DNA from: Trichosanthes cucumerina
Lineage: Eukaryota; Streptophyta; Magnoliopsida; Cucurbitales; Cucurbitaceae
Assembly: GCA_036507285.1 (NCBI GenBank)
Contig: CM071843.1
Span: forward strand, 47,881,153 to 47,945,152
DNA length: 64,000 nt
Reading direction: 5' to 3'
The notes beneath the pieces were generated by a model. It did not search any database. It saw only the letters and a list, made by a program, of their open reading frames with translations, and was not told the origin of the DNA. Of this stretch, positions 21,915 through 33,376 are shown one piece after another. Every line of letters starts with the position of its first letter. Position 1 is the stretch's first letter. The position numbers and the translations under genes were made by a program.

Positions 21915-22830
21915 TGAATCCTTCTATAAAAAAAAAAAAAAAACTTAGTTAGGTTGTCTTTTCCCTTTTATTCGTTGTCTATGTATGATAGGAGATTTAG
22001 TTGTTCATATAATTCTTGATCCAATTTTTTCATGTTTTGCTCTTTGTTTTATCATATATAGTTAATCTTTGATTAAGTGTCGTTAGGATGTAGAATTGAA
22101 GCATACAAAAGGTTAGAGGTAAGAATTCTTTCTCCCCTTGCTCGATCACCAACCATGATTGTTCATTTCTTATGGCTGAATTAAGTGGAATTTTTTTTCC
22201 CCTATAGAAAACTTTCCAATATACTAGTATAGGTTAACTTGTGTTTTTAGTAGAATAAAAATATAAAGCATGTGAATTTTCATTGTAGCATGTAATCTCG
22301 GATGAATGGAAGCATGTGAAAAGCTAGGATACAATTTTCTCTATTGTTTTAGGATAATAAAATTCCTAGTTTGATGCTTCCCATTAATTTTTAATTGCAT
22401 GTCTTAAAAAGAATGAGTAAATGTTGACTTTATGCTTTATTTTTTGTTTTGCAGGTTGACCTCTTTAGGTTAGATGTTGTTGACCTTTAGGTTAGGTAGT
22501 TGGATAAACGATAGGAGTTAGTTGGAAAAAGGAAAAAGAAAAAAAAATGGGGGGTTATTTTCGGGACTGGTTGTCTTTTAGGGTAAAAGGAATCCTAGAC
22601 TTGAAAAAAAAAAGTTGCAACCTCTTGCTGAGTTCTTCATTTGCCAAGTTGCTTTTACAATTCTTTTGGTTAATTGTGGAATCATAGAGGATTCGAAAAA
22701 GACTTGAGTTAGGAAAAACCAATCTAGATCCCAATCTAGCTTAGGCAGAATCTTTCTTAGCTTAGGAAGCTTGTTGTCCATTCCTTAGAATTTTTCCAGT
22801 ACCTTTCTCTCTTTTGCTTCATATTTAATA
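21915..22830 (+). other. Athila region between integrase and the third ORF
   Basis: AT-rich, with a poly(A) run at about 21930-21944. No gene is recognised. Its position matches the spacer between pol and the extra ORF of Athila elements, where a splice acceptor for a subgenomic RNA is usually proposed; a pyrimidine-rich 'ttttttgttttgcag' lies at 22440-22454 and could serve. Confidence 0.5.
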
Positions 22831-23412
22831 ATGTGGCTACGAAGAAGCAAAAGCAAGAAAGAGGCCGAAAAATCGAAGAGTGCAATGGTAGAAGTAAGCC
22901 CATCCAATCTTAGATCATCCTCCCATTCTTCCTCTTCCTCGCGGAGTAAAGGAAAGCAGGTGGTTAGTGAATGGCCCTTAGATGATGCATACCCTCTGGA
23001 GGCCCCTAAACCACCAACACCTAAGTCCAAAGAGAAGAAAGAAAAGAAGAAGAAAGGGCACACTAGGGAAGACATTCCCGAAGTGATGAAGGAGGTATTG
23101 TGTGAGGAAGATATCCCTGAGAGATTCATCAGTGAAAGAGCAAGAACAAAATATGAGATGTTGAAGAAAAGAGTTCTTTTGCTAGAGAGAGGTTTCAACC
23201 TATGCTCAAGAGAGATTTTGCCTTTCCTATCCCAAAATATAGCAAATCTAGGTTGGGAAACATTTTGTAAAGAACCTGAGGTCGTCATCCCTACCATAGT
23301 TAGGGAGTTTTATGCGAACATCTATTTAGAGGAGAAGGTATCCATAGTAAGGGGTAGATATGTTCATTTGGACATGGATACCATTAACTCCATGCTCGAA
23401 TTGGGCCTATGA
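22831..23412 (+). pseudogene. Athila third ORF, N-terminal part ('putative plant transposon protein'-like domain)
   Basis: A 193-codon frame. The first 80 residues are Ser/Lys-rich and very basic (several KKEKKKK-like runs), followed by a folded-looking part: ERFISERARTKYEMLKKR, then ETFCKEPEVVIPTIVREFYA and VRGRYVHLDMDTINSMLEL. This part resembles the domain annotated as 'putative plant transposon protein', which occurs in this position in plant gypsy elements; the assignment is from memory. It stops at a TGA at 23410 inside a duplicated 14-base motif. Role unknown. Confidence 0.6.
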
Positions 23413-24241
23413 TAATAATCAGAGCAATTGGGCCTATGAACCATATCCTAGGGGTTTTGAGCCATATCCTCCCTATATTCAAGAAATCCAGGTAGAAGAC
23501 GAATCTTCCCTTAAAATGTTGTTATTAGAATATATGAGAACCATAGAGGAGAGGAATAGGCAAATAGATGAGAGGAATAGGCAAATAGATGAGATGAATA
23601 AACAGATAGGGGAGTCAATTCATCACCTAACAGATACACTTACCTCCCTTAGAGAACAAATGTACTTAGACTCGTCTGAGGTTGAGCACCCTAGGGAAGA
23701 GAGTGAAGGAGGACCCACACCCTTAGATAGTTTGGTGAGTCACTTGATCACTGACTCGCTGATAAACCTTCAGGACCCTAGTCCTTCATATTTTTCTGAG
23801 CATGAGCATTTAGAGGATTGTGCTTTAGATGTAAAAGAACTAGAACCTCTTAGCACACACCAGGATAGAGTTAGTGAGAGTGTGGAAGAAGTCGAGCCTG
23901 TTGAGTTAGGCACGGAGGAGTGTGAGGCTTTTGAGTCTATGTCAGTTCTATCTTCTGATTTTTCTCTTATTGGTGAGTGTTTTTCTTTCTATTCTCTCGA
24001 GTCAGTGTCTTTTTGTGAGTCTGTTCATTTTCCTGTTTTTCCTTCTTTTCTTTTATCAAACAAAAAACTAAAAAATGTTTACGTTGTTGTTTTTCCTTCT
24101 TTTCTTTTAATATATAAAAAATCAAAAAATATATCTGTTTTGGGCTCTCACGAGAAGCTAGTATTCTTGCTAGCTCTAATTTGTTTTGTAGATTCAAGAA
24201 AGAGAGGCCCGAAGAAGTGGGAGAATTTTTACGTACCTTGA
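23411..24241 (+). pseudogene. Athila third ORF region, coiled-coil and acidic segment with hydrophobic tail
   Basis: Open in the +1 frame relative to the previous ORF, from about 23411 to a stop at 24239. It has two SNWAY-type repeats, then a short coiled-coil-like run in which ERNRQID is repeated three times (23549-23610), an acidic middle, and a Phe/Leu-rich C-terminus containing two copies of VFPSFLL with following KK(L/S)KN. The ORF-track methionine upstream lies in the other gene's frame. I do not recognise a family. It could be an env-like third ORF or a gag duplicate. The hydrophobic part may simply be non-coding TTT-rich DNA. Confidence 0.45.
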
Positions 24242-25462
24242 CGAGCCCACGTATACTACGTCAAGCTAATGACGTGAAACAAGCGCTTCTTGGGAGGCAA
24301 CCCAAAGTTTATTTCGTTTGTTTCGTTTTTTTTGTTTTTTTGTTTTTACTTTTGTTTTGCTTTTAGTTGTTTTTGTTTTTGAACAAATAACCCTTGCCTA
24401 TTTTGCAGCTCCCTTAGGGTTTGATGATTGATATGTGCTTTATTGGAGGTCTCCTCAATTCAGGGCAGTATTGTTCTCCCTTCTATCTTTATTAGTTGTC
24501 CTTAAGCATGCTTAAGTGAGTAGTTTATACATTAAGGGCAATGTGTGCTTTAAGCATGAGGGGGAGATGTGTTGTTCGAATTTTATTTTTGGCTTAATTG
24601 AAAATTTTTACATTGATGAGACTATGTGTTGTTAGTGTTTATAGGGTGTTGCATGCCTTCGTGTTTCTGAAGTTATTTACTTGCTTTAGGACTTCAAAAT
24701 GATCTATTTTGACTATTGGATTCCATGTTAGTTGTTGGTTTCATGGTCTTTGATATGCATGATGTAGGTAGTTGATTCATTATGTTTAAGCAAGTAAAAA
24801 TAGGAAAAAATGGTTCTTGTCTCTTGTTTAAAAATTAAGTTTCTACATGTGTTTTTATGGTAAAAGTCTGATGTCTTTGGTAGAAACTTGGTATGCATCT
24901 CCATGAAAATAAAAAGTTAAGGTCAAATCTCAGGGTTAATGAAAATAAGAGTTGTTGCTTGTGTTCGAGGCAAGAGTATCCTATCTTGTTTGGTGTTTCT
25001 CAAGGTCAAGCTTGTCATTAGGGTTCTTTAGTGCGCTTATGGTTAGTATGTCAATCAAAGTAGTTAGGATTCAACTCCTGATCCAAAAAGTTTCGAAAAC
25101 TAGAAGCCATGACAAGTTAGATAACCCATACATTTTTTTAGAACGCTCCAAAATTAGTAAACTTCAAATTTGTGATCATTTCAAGTTTGGGGAGTTACTG
25201 AGCCTCCTAACTCAATGAGGACATTGAGTACTCTAAGTTTGGGGGAAAGGTAAATTCTTCGTGTTTATTTTTAAGAAAAAAAAAAAGAAAGAGTATGCAA
25301 ACCTTTCATTTTCCTAAAACTCCATTGGGCTAGAAAAAATATGTTACTTATTTTGTTACTTAGAGTCGATTCAAAGCTACTTGGTGCTCGATGTCGTGGA
25401 AGTGCAGGCACTAACCATGTTGGCCTCTTGGAGCGAAGGTATCAAGTAAGAAGCCTATTCCC

Positions 25463-25577
25463 ATTGCTTAGGTGCTGCTTGCACTAACCATGTGTGCCAT
25501 TCTAAGAACTACGGGAAGTCCTATTGCTTAGGTGTCTTTGCAAGCTAAACACGTGTGCCATTCTAAGAACTACGGGA
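25463..25577 (+). repeat. Imperfect tandem duplication, period about 60 bp
   Basis: Two copies of a unit beginning 'attgcttaggtg' (25463 and 25523) and ending 'gtgtgccattctaagaactacggga'. The copies differ mainly in the 15 bases after the start. Confidence 0.75.
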
Positions 25578-25688
25578 GAGTAAAAAAATATATAAAAATA
25601 AAAAAAAAAGTAAAAAAAAAAAAACCTTGCCCTTAGCAGTGAGTTTTATGGAAATTGAGGGGAATAATGCACATATCTATTTTTTTTA

Positions 25689-25720
<32 letters not shown>

Positions 25721-26049
25721 AATAAAAAGAATGATCATTAAATTGTAGCCATACGAGTTTTGGAGTATGACTTATTTTTAACTAAGGGTTGCTTGATTTG
25801 AATGATTAGGATTCTAGTGGGTGAGCTTGAGGGTAGATGTTGAATCCTAATTGGTTTGCTCTTGGTTATTGATGCATAAGTGTAGCTAAGAAACCCCCAA
25901 GTGAGCCACTTAGAGAGCATTGATTGAATGGTGACTTGTAGCTTAGAACATAAATACTCAATCCTTGTTTAGTTACCCAAATGATCTGAGTCTTTAAAGG
26001 TCTTTTAAGTCTTTGGGGAATAGAACTCATTGAGGACAATGAGTAGTTC

Positions 26050-26062
26050 AAGTTTGGGGGTT
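26050..26062 (+). promoter_or_regulatory. Athila polypurine tract
   Basis: AAGTTTGGGGGTT lies directly before the 3' LTR start TGATAACTC at 26063, as expected for the plus-strand primer. Confidence 0.7.
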
Positions 26063-27875
26063 TGATAACTCACCATAAGTGAGTTATTTTACTAGAATTT
26101 TAGTGTTTAATCTACTTGAATTGCATCTAATTTAGTGATCCTCATGTTATTTTATCCCTAAATTATGTGTGTTAGCTTTAAAATCTTGAATTTAAGCATT
26201 AGGTGCAAAAAGAATTAATTTTGATGTTTTTGTGCTTTAATTTAAGAAATTTTGGAAAATAAGCTAACATTTATTTAAAGACCAAAATTTGAGATTTTTC
26301 TTAACTCCGAAAATCCTTGCGTATTTTGATTTATAATTAACTTCATATATTTATTTGAGATTTTTCTGTGTGCAGGAGATTATAAAAATTACAAGAGTCC
26401 TAAGGGCATTTTAGATATCTTACCCGAAGGGTAAGATGGTGTTTCTACCCCTAAGGGCATTTTTGTAATTTGTGGAATTAGGGCAACACCATCTTATATA
26501 AGGAGGCTAGAGTTCAAGTGCAAAAAGGAGAGAGAAGAAGTTGCCACAAAAGGGGAAGAGAGCGAGAGAGAGAAGGGGGCGATTGCTACAACAAAGGTGT
26601 GTATTGAAGAGAAGAATCATGAGAGTGCCATTGTTGTAGCAATCGTGCGATTGAGGAAAGAATCGAAGCTTCAAGGTGCCATTGTTGTAGCAAAAATCGT
26701 GCAGTTCGGTTTTTCACAGACGACGCTCACAAAGTTGTCGATTCCTGGAGTTTCAACCGTTGGATTGTGCTGACATTTTGACAGCTTGTTCGAGACTCAC
26801 AGGGCTTTGTTTTGGACGGTTGGATCGTTGTTTCGAGCTTCCGTTGATGAGATATCTCTATCGAACTGAACTTGAAAAATAAGGCCACCTGCTGTGTAAC
26901 GTTTTCCCTATTTTAAGTGTTATTGCTTGTTGTCAACCACCAATTTAATACTGGATTTTTGGGTTGTTTACGTACTGATTTAGACTACTTTTGCTCACTC
27001 TTTTAAGCATAACTCGTGATCATTTTAGGCTAGAATTGTGATTGATTTAGGCTAATTTAGTGAACATTGTTGGTTGTTTTGCATGAACTCCTTGATCAAT
27101 AAAAGCATGCTTAAACTAGAAATATGTGACTCGATTTTAATCATGAACTAAATTTTCTTAGGCAAAGGTTAGATTGTTTTAATGTAATTTTCGATTAAAT
27201 TTATGGTTGATGCCATTGATTGAATTTATGAAATTTTATTGAATTTAACGTTGCATGAGAATTAAAATTGGCCTTTTTAACTTCTCTATAATTCACAAAC
27301 TTGGGAAAGCTAATGAATTAGAAAACTAAAATTTCATTCTAGGATTATTGAGTTGATTAGGGATAATTAACCCACCTAGAACCTAAAATCATGAGCATAA
27401 TTTAGATCACAATTGGAAAATTGTAGGTTTTAAAACTTAGTGATTTTGGAAAGAATCATTTGAATGCATGTGTAGGTAAATTCAAGGCATCACTCAAAAT
27501 TTATTCCAATTGAACATTAGAACTCTAACCCGAGCCTATTTTTCATTAAAAATCTCATCTCTTGTATCTCCCCTCTTGTTTGCATTCTCCTCTCCCCTCA
27601 TTTAAATTTAGTTATTTTCTTGAGTCTAGTCTTGTCTTTGCACACTTATCACATCAATTTATTTATTTACAATAGTAATTTGCACACTCATACATTGCAC
27701 TAAAATAAGGAAAAATTGCTAGGACACTCATTCATTTAGGTTTAGCTAGTCCTCGTGGGATCGATACTTTAACTTATCACTTGCTGCTCTCGACCGTGTA
27801 TAGTTGCACGTCGTAGAAGTGTCGGAGTCTTATTCTAATTTACATTAGTTTAGGGCACTCGATATTTTTGCATCA
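26063..27875 (+). repeat. Athila 3' LTR (1,813 bp)
   Basis: Starts TGATAACTCACC and ends TTTTTGCATCA. A TATATAA box is at 26495-26501, and 'cgtgtatagttgcacgtc' lies near the end. It matches the 5' LTR along its length but with frequent substitutions and without the large TTGCTGAAGCAA expansion. Confidence 0.88.
26495..26501 (+). promoter_or_regulatory. TATA box of the Athila LTR promoter
   Basis: TATATAA in 'catcttatataaggaggc', in the usual position a few hundred bases into the LTR. The homologous spot in the 5' LTR (about 6301-6320) has no such sequence. Confidence 0.55.
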
Positions 27876-27892
27876 TTTATCAATGTTAAATG

Positions 27893-28459
27893 TTGATTGA
27901 AGTCCATCAGTGATAGAAACCTATGATATAAACGTATCACTATCACTGTTAGGCTTCTTGTTTAGTATTGCTTATTTGTGTTGGTTGAAATCTATCAATG
28001 ATAGAAGAATCTCACTATCACTATCACTGATAAAATTCTTGTCTGTTATTGTATATCTGTGTTTATTAAAGTCTATTAGTGATAGAAGACTATTACTTTC
28101 ACTGATAGACTTCTTGTTTGGTATTGTTTCTTCTTGTTTGATATTGTTTATCTGTGATGATTGAAGTTTATCAGTGATAGAAGACTATCACTATAACTGA
28201 TAAACTTCTTGTTTGGTGTTGTTTATCAGTGTTGATTGAAGTCTATCACTAACACTGATAGACCTCTTGTTTGTTCTTTGTTTGTTGGTATTTAATGAAA
28301 TCTATCCTTATCACTAATAGACTTCTTGCTTGGTGTATTTTATCAATATTGATTGAAGTCTAGCAGTGATAAGCCTATCATTATCACTGATAGACTTCTT
28401 GTTAGTTGTTGTTTATTTGTGTTTATTGAAGTCTATCATTATCATTGATAGACTTCTTG
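27893..28459. repeat. Tandem array of hairpin-forming units (about 8 copies, 58-95 bp each)
   Basis: Units start with 'ttgattgaagtctatc' or a variant, near 27893, 27980, 28061, 28156, 28231, 28290, 28348 and 28421. The best ones contain GAAGTCTATCAGTGATAG and its exact reverse complement CTATCACTGATAGACTTC, so each can fold into a stem of up to 18 bp. The remainder is 'ttgtttggtgttgtttatctgtg'. Divergence between units is substantial, with indels. No ORF of significance. The array starts 17 bases after the Athila 3' LTR. Confidence 0.85.
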
Positions 28460-29240
28460 TGTAACACCCCACGTTTTCATATTCGACTAATTTCATCTTT
28501 TAGAGTGTTTTTAGAATAAATGACTAAATTGAGATAGATGAATTTTTGGATTATCGGACGAAACTTATTTCAAAGTCCCAAATTCAATAATTTAGAAACT
28601 TAGCAAGTGTTAAATTGAAGATTTAAAGATTAAACCCAAAAGTTTTTCATTCAAGATTAATAATTTATATAGAACTTTTTTTAATGACACATTCTATCAA
28701 ATTATATTTTTCAATTAATATCTCATCCTTTTATTTCGTTTCTTTCTCTATCTCCATTTGATGATTTTTTTATTAATATATCAACGACTAAATTGTTATA
28801 GGTTTTAATCTCTCGCGACCTCAACATCTAGTACAGGAATATGTTTTTTGTTAATTGCAATTTTCAAGAAGATTTAAGTAATGTTATGATCATAAAATTA
28901 CTAAACTGCATAAAAAGTTAGAATGGAAAAATATGTGTATGAAGGAAATGTAGAAGGGCATATGTGGAAAGAGGAGGAGAAGAAGAAGAAGACAAAGAAA
29001 ATTAAAAGAAAATAAAAAATGTAAAAAAAATCCATGGGAGAGTATTTGGAGACATTAAAAAAATCATATCATTTAGGTGATCATTTTTTTCACTCTCATA
29101 TGCAACTATAAGGGTAAAAAGGGAACAACAAACCCCTTTATTTAAAAGATTTGTTGTATTTGCAAATCTTTATAAAAGTTGTTATATTTGCAAATAATTT
29201 ACTCTAATTTGCTAGCCAATACAATTACCCTATATTTTAT
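28460..29240. other. AT-rich non-coding stretch, possible LTR fragment
   Basis: Begins TGTAACACCCC at 28460, a common start of plant chromovirus LTRs. No matching end, primer site or target duplication was found. A purine-rich (GAA)n-like run is near 28975-29000. No gene seen. Confidence 0.3.
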
Positions 29241-29249
29241 ATATGTATA

Positions 29250-29418
29250 TATAATGGGGTGGTTCGGTTTTTAACGATTTTTTCAGCTGAAGAACCAAGA
29301 ACGAACTGAATTGACCGGTTTCTACTGCAGTTGAACCGAGGAACCGATTTATTTTTAAAAAACCGAACCGTTCCAGTTGGTTTGATTTGGTTCTTCGGTC
29401 CGGATCGATTTCTGCACA
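29250..29418. repeat. Short element with 'ggttcggtttt' inverted ends, possible hAT-like MITE
   Basis: A 'ggggtggttcggtttttaac' block at about 29255-29275 faces 'ccggatcgatttctgcacacccct' at 29400-29423. Internal inverted pieces 'ggttcggttttt' and 'aaaaaaccgaacc' are present. The right end read backwards, AGGGGTGTGCA, resembles hAT-type termini. The left end is degenerate and no 8-bp duplication was found. Confidence 0.35.
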
Positions 29419-29423
29419 CCCCT

Positions 29424-30300
29424 AGTACTGAGAGTTACGACGTAATTCCATGTTCTATCATATAGTCTTGGAATTTAAGGTCCATATACTCTCAAATTCG
29501 ATCAGATCGAAGTGTTTTGATTGATTTACCTAAAAAGTTCTCAACCTCAGTCTTAAACTCCTTGAACTTTTCAAGTGCTTCAGACTTGTGATGCATTAGG
29601 TAAATATACTCATATCTCGAATAATCATTTACAAAAGAGATGAAATATTCATATCCTCCTCTGGCTTTAACACTCATCGGACCACAAAGGTCTGAATGTA
29701 TAAGCTTCAAGGGTTCTTTGACTCTATAACCCTTTCCAGTAAAAGGTTTTTTGGTCATTTTGCCTTCAAGACATGACTCACATACAAGCAAAGAATTTTC
29801 TTCTAACTCGTTTAGAAGTCCATTCTTTACAAGTCTATCAATCCTATTGAGATTTATGTGGCCTAACCTCATATGCCTAAGATGGGCATCTTCTTTAGGA
29901 GAAAGTTTTTGTTTCTTAGTTCGTGTATTCACAGTTTTAAATAATTCAGTGTTCAAAACCATTTTGACTGAATTAGGCCTTAAAATATACAAGTTATTCT
30001 CAAGTAAAGTTGTACAAATTTCAACACCTTTCATAGAAAATAATGTTTTATTAATTGAAAAGGAAATTGAAACATATTGTTTTAACAAGTAAAAAATAGA
30101 AATAAGGTTTCTAGTAAACCCTGACACTATATACAAGTTATCTAATAACAAGTTCTTCTTGCCAAACAACAACTCTACTGTGCCTACTGCTACAGCTGAG
30201 ACAACTTCCCCAGTACCAACTCTGAGTGTTATCTCTCCTTCCTGTAGCTGCTGTCAGGAACTAATTCCCTGAAAAGAAGAACAAACATTGTTAGTGGCGC
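29424..30300 (-). pseudogene. Copia-C protease and integrase N-terminal part
   Basis: The open segment 29492-30172 encodes the protease C-terminus (GFTRNLISIFYLLKQ), then HLRHMRLGHINLNRIDRLV and CESCLEGKM (HHCC site), HSDLCGPM (first catalytic Asp), DYSRYEYIYLMHHK, and LRSDRI, where the usual GGEY that follows the second Asp has decayed and is followed by a stop. The sequence runs on to LSVLG at 29424 and stops there. At the protease active site (about 30285-30310) a one-base loss and a Gly-to-Cys type change are visible against copia-A. Confidence 0.88.
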
Positions 30301-31240
30301 ATGAATCCGTATCCAAGCTGAGTCATCACTCTCCACTAAATAAGTTTCAATGCATAATAAATCATATTTACCTTTTTTCTTCTTGTCGGGCAAGTACTTA
30401 GGGTAGTTCCTCTTTTAATGCCCATCAGTGTTTGCAGTAGAAACACTTTCCTTTGTCTGCAACTTCCTTGACCTTTTTGACCTTCTAGGCGGTAGCTTGG
30501 TCAGCTTGTTTCCCCTTTCCAACCTTCTTCATCATCTTCTTCTTCCCCTTCGAGCATGAAGAGGACGAGGCTACAGGTTTAGTCCCCAAGGTCGAATCCT
30601 TGTGGAAAGACCGATAGGCAACATTAACCTCACCTTCCTGCCCCTTGACTTTCATCAAGGACTGGTAGGTTTATAGCTCGTTTAGAATAGTGGTTAGGGT
30701 GTTGCTTAGCTTGTTCATAATAGCGTTGCTACGAAACTGAAGGAAACTTTTCGGAAGAGTCTACAAAATGAAGCAGACATGACTCGACTCATCGATAGTC
30801 GCACCATTCACCTCCGCCACGTTGAAGTGGACCATCATGTCGAGAACATGTTCCCTAACAGACGTTCCCTCTTTCATCCTGGCATTGAAGACGTGTTTGA
30901 GAGCATCGTGTCAGACCTGAAAAGACAGTTGTCCAAACACATCCTGCAACAATCCCATGATCTCTTTGGCAGTGCCCATGCTCTCATGTTTCTTAGCCAA
31001 AATAACAGATAAATTGGTTAATATGTAGACCTTGGTCTTATCATTGGCCTTGATCCATCTATCGTACGTGTCACAAATATTTAGCAGCGTGGTCGAGCTC
31101 GGCATCTAAGGACATTCCTCAGTGAGTACGAACTTCAGGTCGTCCACTATCAATATCATGTTAAGATTGTTTTTTCATGTCATGTAATTGCCCCCGGTTA
31201 ATTTTTTCGGAGCTAGTAAGGAAATAATCGAGCTAGACAT
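30301..31240 (-). pseudogene. Copia-C gag
   Basis: The start ATG is complementary to 31238-31240, equivalent to the MSSSIIS start in copia-B. The central part YDRWIKANDKTKVYILTNLS is readable at about 30960-31060. The zinc-knuckle region at 30385-30450 retains GKCFYCK but is then interrupted by a stop and a shifted frame. Multiple stops and frameshifts make it non-functional. Confidence 0.8.
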
Positions 31241-31682
31241 TTTGTTGAAAAAATAAATTTCTTCTATTAGTTACTCGCAAAAACTTTTATTAAATCCAAT
31301 CATTTTTTATCAAAATAATCTATGATCCCTAGGTTAATTAATTTACAATGATACCCCAAAGGTTTAGAATGACCGCCACTGAAAGGTAGTCGAATCACTC
31401 CTCCTCTGGGACGAGACTATCTCGGCCAAACCCTATTACCAGAATAACTCTTATTCCTATAGGTTTTAGTTACCATTTTCGGTGTGGATTCATTAACTCT
31501 TAATGTATCCCGTAAGTGTGACCTCCTATCTTTAGATTTCAGAGTTCCCATCCAACAAAATCAATCGAACGAAGGACTAAGTTGAAAAATAAACTAAGGC
31601 AACCATATCCCTTTCGGGAGTTCATGTTCTTCCGACTCCTATGATCAGGCTCTCCGAAGAGATCGTTTGCCCCAGGACAAAC
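31241..31682 (-). other. Copia-C leader, first part
   Basis: Non-coding and homologous to the copia-A leader at about 13049-13490. It includes 'agaataactcttattcctatagg' near 31442 and 'atccctttcggg' near 31608. It stops at the copia-B insertion after CAAAC (31678-31682) and resumes at 42641. Confidence 0.85.
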
Positions 31683-33271
31683 TGTAGGGAATCGAATCCC
31701 GCAGCGGAAGAGATGGTTAATCGTGCGTTCTTAATTTCGTTACAAAGATATCATTCAAGAACAATTCTACCTAGATTAAGCATATATTAACAATATGGAC
31801 AGTGAAAGATTACCTTTGAAGAACTTTTCTTCGAGTGCTCCTTTCTCCCACGAACACGATCTCAGCAATTGAAACACGAACGGATGAAGACACGACCACT
31901 GGATCTTCTCCGTTGTTCTCTAGGTGAGGGAGGAATGTGGGTACCCTTTACGTGAGATGAGGTATTTTGTAAAAGTATAGATGGAACACTTTCCAACACC
32001 TTTTGTGGGAGAATTCTCTTAGGGTTTCTCAAGAGATAGAATCACTTGCTTGACTTAGATTAACCTAGTTGCATCTCATGCAATTATATATATAGGGAAA
32101 TAGGATAGAAATTACCATCCTATCCCTTTTATATTTTCTCACTATTATATGGTTTATATGTGAATCTAATTTACATTAAAACCATATATTATATCAATTA
32201 TATCATATATAATTGATATAACACCTCATGCATGAAATTGAACACTTCAATTTCATTCCTAACTTTATACCCTCAATATAACCATGTTGAGCCAACGGAG
32301 GGACCTAATGGACCTACAGTTCATGAGCTCCAATGATGTGAGATTAACTGATCAAACTCTTTGATCCAGTTAATCAATATTCATTAACTACAAGTCATTC
32401 CACTATAGACTTGTAGCTACACTCTCCTCACTGTAGATTATATTGTGTCCACTGATATAATCATTACCCATGAGTCGACCCTTCACAGGTTGTTCGTAAT
32501 CACAACTGGGTTAAACTACCATTTTACCCCTGTGATTACCTCTTTGTTTCTTAAGCACCACTGATCCTCTAATGAACAACAAGTCTAAGGTCCTACCATA
32601 GACTCATACCCTCTTAGAGGGCGGGGCCCCGTTGTTCAAGACCTAGAGTCAATTCTTAAGAGAACTGACCTATCTAATTCCTTAGTGTAGGAATGAGTGA
32701 ATTCCATCTTGCCTGATTAAGTCCCCACTACCTATGAGGTTACGTCACCGAGAAGGTAGGCTTATTGAGTCGGCCATGTGCCACTCTCACCCATACTAGT
32801 CTAAGGACAAACCCCATAAGCAGGAGTTCTTAAACTTGCTCGGGATTCAGTCGAAGTCACTAATGACCATCTATAAATTATCGGTTTACCACTGTTAACA
32901 TTGTTATTATCTTTGGTTAGACTAATAATTTGCAGTCTGGTCTTATATGAACTCTTCATACAGGATGCCCCCACTCGCATGTCAACTACATGAATGAGTT
33001 GGATTACCTCATTTGTACTAATTACAAAGTGGGTCGCATCCATGGTGTTACCAGAATAAGGTTTCCAACCCTATTCTTATACCATAGACGATTTAGGTTA
33101 TATTCTTGAACACAATCCAAATAGTGTCCACTACACTGATGTTCAAGATATATTATAACCTTGGAGCTTAGTTTATTGGATATATAAAGCATGAATTATA
33201 ATTTCATCAAAACAAATAACTCTTTATTTAATTGATCAAAATTACACAAGTTTAGGGCATAAATCCCAACA
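31683..33271 (-). repeat. Copia-B 3' LTR (1,589 bp)
   Basis: Starts TGTAGGGAATCG and ends AAATCCCAACA, followed by the polypurine block 'atctcccacttg' (minus strand AAGTGGGAGAT). The ORF at 32801-33043 is a chance frame. Confidence 0.93.
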
Positions 33272-33376
33272 ATCTCCCACTTGACCTAAAGCTTGTGGAG
33301 TACTAAAACATTACAATAATGTTAATACAATAAACTAAGGCATTTAAACCCTTTGTACAAAATACTCCCACTTGCC

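Larger units (their letters stand above)
24242..26062 (+). other. Athila 3' untranslated region
   Basis: No gene. It starts with a block at 24254-24303 ('aatgacgtgaaacaagcg', then 'cttcttgggaggcaaccca') that I recall as strongly conserved in plant Athila-like elements. A roughly 60-bp imperfect duplication lies at 25463-25577. An (A)n(TA)n simple repeat lies at 25686-25722. 'aagtttggggg' occurs near 25229 and again at 26050-26060, where it forms the polypurine tract. ORFs at 24952, 25738 and 25866 show no features. Confidence 0.7.
5876..27875 (+). mobile_element. Athila-type Ty3/gypsy retrotransposon, complete outline but degenerate
   Basis: Two LTRs (5876-7963 and 26063-27875) flank a tRNA-Asp primer site, gag, protease, RT, RNase H, integrase and a further ORF region. 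Without the nested copia-A it is about 13.8 kb, the usual size of Athila elements. The LTRs both start TGATAACTC and end CATCA but are visibly diverged (roughly 85% over the first 300 bases by eye). The flanking five bases differ (CCTAG on the left, TTTAT on the right), so there is no target duplication. Stops and frameshifts occur in every gene. The order PR-RT-RH-IN and the DLGAS protease motif fit Athila/Tat; assignment to Athila itself is from the PBS and overall structure. Confidence 0.85.

Noticed and set aside
22785..23297. 170-codon minus-strand ORF with hydrophobic stretch
   Set aside because: It is the antisense shadow of the Athila third ORF; its Phe/Ser runs mirror the Lys/Glu-rich coding strand.
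27893..28459. CRISPR-like array
   Set aside because: Units vary in length and sequence, lack constant repeats with unique spacers, and the context is a plant retroelement region.
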